Shown here: piece after piece, positions 61,404 through 64,000 of the stretch
Layout of the letters: each line of letters begins with the position of its first letter
Position numbering within the stretch: position 1 is the stretch's first letter
Assembly (NCBI GenBank): GCA_026709365.1
Contig: JAPOTD010000023.1
Location: 38,399 to 102,398 of the forward strand
From: Gammaproteobacteria bacterium
GTDB taxonomy: Bacteria; Pseudomonadota; Gammaproteobacteria; Pseudomonadales; Azotimanducaceae
DNA length: 64,000 nucleotides
Direction: 5' to 3'
Made by a program: the position numbers and the translations under genes
The notes under the pieces: generated by a model
What the model was told of the DNA's origin: nothing
Seen by the model: the letters and a program-made list of their open reading frames with translations, nothing else
Database searches by the model: none

Positions 61404-61750
61404 AACCTGGACCCGAAAGCGATCGGATTCTCTTGGATCATATCCTTGAGTGCATTGGGCATGTGGAAGACTACACGCGTGGCGGAAAATCAGAGTTTTT
61501 TGGTTCCACAATGGTGCAGGACGCCGCGGTCCGCAAACTGCAGATCATGGCGGAGTCCACTCAGCGACTGAGCCACGCCATAAAGCTGTCGGAGCCGGGC
61601 ATTCCTTGGGGCAAGATAGCGGGTTTTCGAAATACGCTGACCCATGCGTACTTTGGCATGGATTTCGAACTTGTCTGGGTGGCGATCGACAAAGACCTGC
61701 AGCCACTGAAGGAGGCCACACTCCGCATGATCCAGCACATACCGGAGTGA
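61400..61750 (+). CDS. hepT: HepT-type HEPN toxin
   Basis: 116 residues from GTG 61400. The HEPN active site RX4HXY is intact at residues 77-84 (RNTLTHAY), with the tyrosine that MntA AMPylates. HepT enzymes cleave RNA when unmodified. Followed after 7 bp by a CARF-HEPN gene. Function could be a plain toxin-antitoxin safeguard or an extra arm of the CRISPR response. Confidence 0.88.
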   Translation: MKPGPESDRILLDHILECIGHVEDYTRGGKSEFFGSTMVQDAAVRKLQIMAESTQRLSHAIKLSEPGIPWGKIAGFRNTLTHAYFGMDFELVWVAIDKDLQPLKEATLRMIQHIPE

Positions 61751-61757
61751 CGCCGCA

Positions 61758-63080
61758 TTGACAAGCCCGAAACGAATTCTTCTCTGCACCGTCGGCGGCA
61801 GCCACGAGCCGATCATCCGCGCAATCGACTCGGCAGCTCCGGACCACATCTGCTTCATCTGCACGGACCGCGATCCGGATTCGGGCAAGCCCGGCTCAAT
61901 CAGTCAAATCACCGGCAAGGGCATCGTCATCAAGCAGCATCCCAGCGACCCTAAGCCCTCCCTGCCAAGCATTCCCGCGCAAAGGGGCTTGCGGCCAGAT
62001 GGCTAAGACGCCTGCATCGTGCCCGCCGACGACCTCGATGGCGCGGTTCTGGCCCTGCAAGGCAAGCTGGCGGAATTGTGCGAACGGTTTCCCGGCGCTG
62101 CATTTGTGGCTGACTACACGGGCGGCACGAAGACCATGTCCGCCGCGCTGGTGTGTGCCGCACTTGAGCGCGAAGACGTGGATCTGCAACTGGTTTTGGG
62201 CACACGAGCTGATCTCGTCAAGGTCAAGAGCGGGACGGAGCAGACGGCGGCGGCGAGCGCCGTGCGAACGCGTTTGCAAAGGCGGATGGCGCCCTGCCTC
62301 GGCGCTTGGAAGAGATATGCGTATGCAGAGGCGGCTGAGGGGCTGCGGAGCATCTGCATTTCATCTGGTTCGCCAGACCTCGCGCGGCTGAATGTGGCCC
62401 GCAACCTTAGCGCGGCATTGGCGCGGTGGGATGCGTTTGATCATGTTGGCGCCTTGGACCTGCTCGACGACTATGGCGCGCGCACCGCCCCGGTTTGGCC
62501 AACGCTGCTCCCGACGCTTCGGAATTTGACGTGCAAAGACAACCCGCGCACCGGGAAACGCAATCCGCGTCAGGAGCCCGCACGCCTATGGGATTTATGG
62601 CGTAACGCCGAACGTCGTGCCACCCAAGGCAGGTTCGACGATGCCGTGGCCAGGCTCTACCGCTTGATCGAGTGGACGGCGCAGTGGCAGCTCGACACCA
62701 AGCGCGGATGGAAGACGGCGCATTTCCCGGCAGAAGAGCTGCCAAAGACGGTCAGCGCCACCGCTGGGCCAGACGGAAAGATCAAACTCGGTCTTTGGCA
62801 TGCCTGGCGGGTTGCTGCCGAACAACTCGGCGAGCCCATTGCAGGTGTGGTCACTGGCGGCGCTGGTGAAGAACTGCGCGATCTGCTCGACCTGAGAAAC
62901 CGCTCGATTCTCGCCCACGGCTTCAGTCCGGTGCGGGAATCCGATTGGCGGCGCATGCAAAAGTGGATGTCAGAACGCTTCCTGCCCGTTCTGGACCGGC
63001 TTTCGGCGGAGGAGGGCTTGAAGGAGAGGCCCCCGCAGTTGCCGACCGAGCTGCTCGCCATAGTCTTGGAGCCTGTTTGA
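61758..63080 (+). pseudogene. CARF-HEPN (Csm6/Csx1-like) effector interrupted by an in-frame TAA
   Basis: Cyclic oligoadenylate-activated RNase family. From TTG 61758 the frame reads ILLCTVGGSHEPIIRAIDSA, then a TAA at 62004-62006 (codon 83), and continues in the same frame with DACIVPADDLDGAVLALQGK, VADYTGGTKTMSAALV (CARF) and a C-terminal HEPN domain with RNRSILAHG (catalytic Arg382 and His387 counted through the stop). Read through, it would be 440 codons, a normal length. GTG 62019 could restart a 353-residue piece lacking the first CARF strand. A Tyr codon (TAC or TAT) turned to TAA would explain it; recoding or assembly error are alternatives. Confidence 0.8.
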
Positions 63081-63085
63081 TCGTC

Positions 63086-64000
63086 ATGGCCGAGGTCCGC
63101 CCCCGCCTACTGCTTTCGCTGGCTTCTCGGCAGGCGTGGCCGCACATCCTTGCCGTCGCCCATTTGAAGCCGGAGCGTCTGATGCTGCTGCATAGTTCAG
63201 ACGCGGAGGAATCCAGAAAACCAGCGGAACGCTTGAAGAAGTTCCTTGAGAGCCGGTCTTTCCTCCTGGAGAAAGGCCACACCAACTTGGAGGAAGTTCC
63301 GCACGACAGGTTCGAGGTCATTGGCAGTCGGCTCGATGAACTGGTCGGTGAGGACGGAGACGACATCGTTATGAATTTCACGGGCGGCAACAAGTTGATG
63401 GCCACAGCCGCTTTTCGGTGGGCGGACGAGAGAGGCATCCGCTCCTTCTACTTGGAGCGGGGAAACCGGATTACTTGGTTCGAACGTGGCGGAAATGGCC
63501 TGGCTACCCGAACGGAGTCGCTCGACGGCCACATGACAAAACACCTTGATCCGGTTGCGCTGCTGCGTTGCCAACTGTGGTCTTCGGAAGTTGAACGTGA
63601 GGGCGAGAAGCTGACCCTGAAGTCGGGCGTCCAGAACCTAGCGAAAGAGGACTTCCTGAACAAAGCGAACAATCAACCGATGGCACTCATCGATTCGGAG
63701 GGCATAGCGGACCGCAAGGAGAAGGCCGGAGACCGCTTGGAGCTTGCTACTGCGGCGGTGCTGCTCCACTTGGGCGTCACCAACGTGCGTCGATCCCTGC
63801 GGCTGAAGGTTCACTCGTCCACTGGCGCCGGACCTCTGCCTCACGCCGAAATCGACCTGCTGTTCAACTGGAACGGCAAGCTGTGGCTGGTCGATTGCAA
63901 GGATCGTAAACCCGAAGTTGAACTGGTTCATGGCCTTCGCAGGGAGCTCCCGCAGCGTCTTGCGCCAGAAGCGGAAGAGCTGCTCTGCAGGCTGGAAGAG
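63086..64000 (+). CDS. CARF plus PD-(D/E)xK nuclease (Card1/Can2-like), partial
   Basis: 305 residues visible from ATG 63086, 5 bp after the previous gene; runs off the window. CARF domain at the N-terminus with NFTGGNKLMATAAFRWA (97-113). From about 210 a restriction-like nuclease domain: Glu219 (GDRLELATAAVLLHLG), Asp257 (HAEIDLLFNWNGKLWLV) and Asp270-Cys-Lys272 (DCK instead of the usual ExK). This is the arrangement of Card1/Can2, DNA/RNA nucleases switched on by cyclic tetra- or hexa-adenylate. Active site completeness depends on sequence outside the window. Confidence 0.85.
   Translation, partial: MAEVRPRLLLSLASRQAWPHILAVAHLKPERLMLLHSSDAEESRKPAERLKKFLESRSFLLEKGHTNLEEVPHDRFEVIGSRLDELVGEDGDDIVMNFTGGNKLMATAAFRWADERGIRSFYLERGNRITWFERGGNGLATRTESLDGHMTKHLDPVALLRCQLWSSEVEREGEKLTLKSGVQNLAKEDFLNKANNQPMALIDSEGIADRKEKAGDRLELATAAVLLHLGVTNVRRSLRLKVHSSTGAGPLPHAEIDLLFNWNGKLWLVDCKDRKPEVELVHGLRRELPQRLAPEAEELLCRLEE

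Overview
The window is a GC-rich stretch of a gammaproteobacterial chromosome that crosses the replication origin. From about 5.5 to 27.5 kb the gene order resembles the Pseudomonas origin region: aroE-tsaC-purE-dprA / def-fmt-rsmB-trkA-trkH / lpxL-like-tag / plsC / gyrB-recF-dnaN-dnaA / oriC / rpmH-rnpA-yidD-yidC-mnmE. Several genes usual in Pseudomonas (hemF, a LysM gene, glyQS, gmhB) are absent. The tmRNA tag decodes as ANDDNYALAA. No close species match can be claimed; an uncultivated or little-studied gammaproteobacterium is plausible.

Layout. 0-5.5 kb: a tight leftward operon for cytochrome oxidase maturation (thioredoxin-like membrane protein, ctaA, cyoE, sco) running straight into ergothioneine synthesis (egtB, egtD). 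5.5-28.8 kb: the origin block. Two of its genes, rnpA and mnmE, have no ATG, GTG or TTG start at the expected position but do have a CTG there. 29-35.8 kb: accessory block with a lumazine synthase coupled to a flavoprotein, a class A FAD monooxygenase, ParDE-type and VapBC-type toxin-antitoxin pairs, and a DUF3883-type putative restriction nuclease, ending at ssrA. 36-41.2 kb: Sel1-repeat protein, small hypothetical, xseB, ispA and a Baeyer-Villiger-type monooxygenase. 41.2-50.6 kb: pgpA-thiL-nusB-ribD-nrdR-glyA, radA, dnaB and a fatty acid desaturase.

51-64 kb: a type III-B CRISPR-Cas locus, all on the plus strand: cas6, a CARF protein of the NE0113 type, cmr1, cas10/cmr2 (GGDD intact), cmr3, cmr4, cmr5, cmr6, an MntA/HepT (MNT-HEPN) pair, a CARF-HEPN effector interrupted by one in-frame TAA, and a CARF plus PD-(D/E)xK nuclease (Card1/Can2-like) cut by the window end. 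The likely logic is RNA-guided detection by Cmr, cyclic oligoadenylate synthesis by Cas10, and activation of CARF effectors. The RNase effector looks broken while the second nuclease looks intact; a HepT/MntA module sits between them. No CRISPR array, cas1 or cas2 lies in the window.

Two families of interspersed palindromic (REP-like) elements occur in intergenic DNA. Coordinates and motifs were read by eye; domain assignments rest on motif recognition, not on searches.
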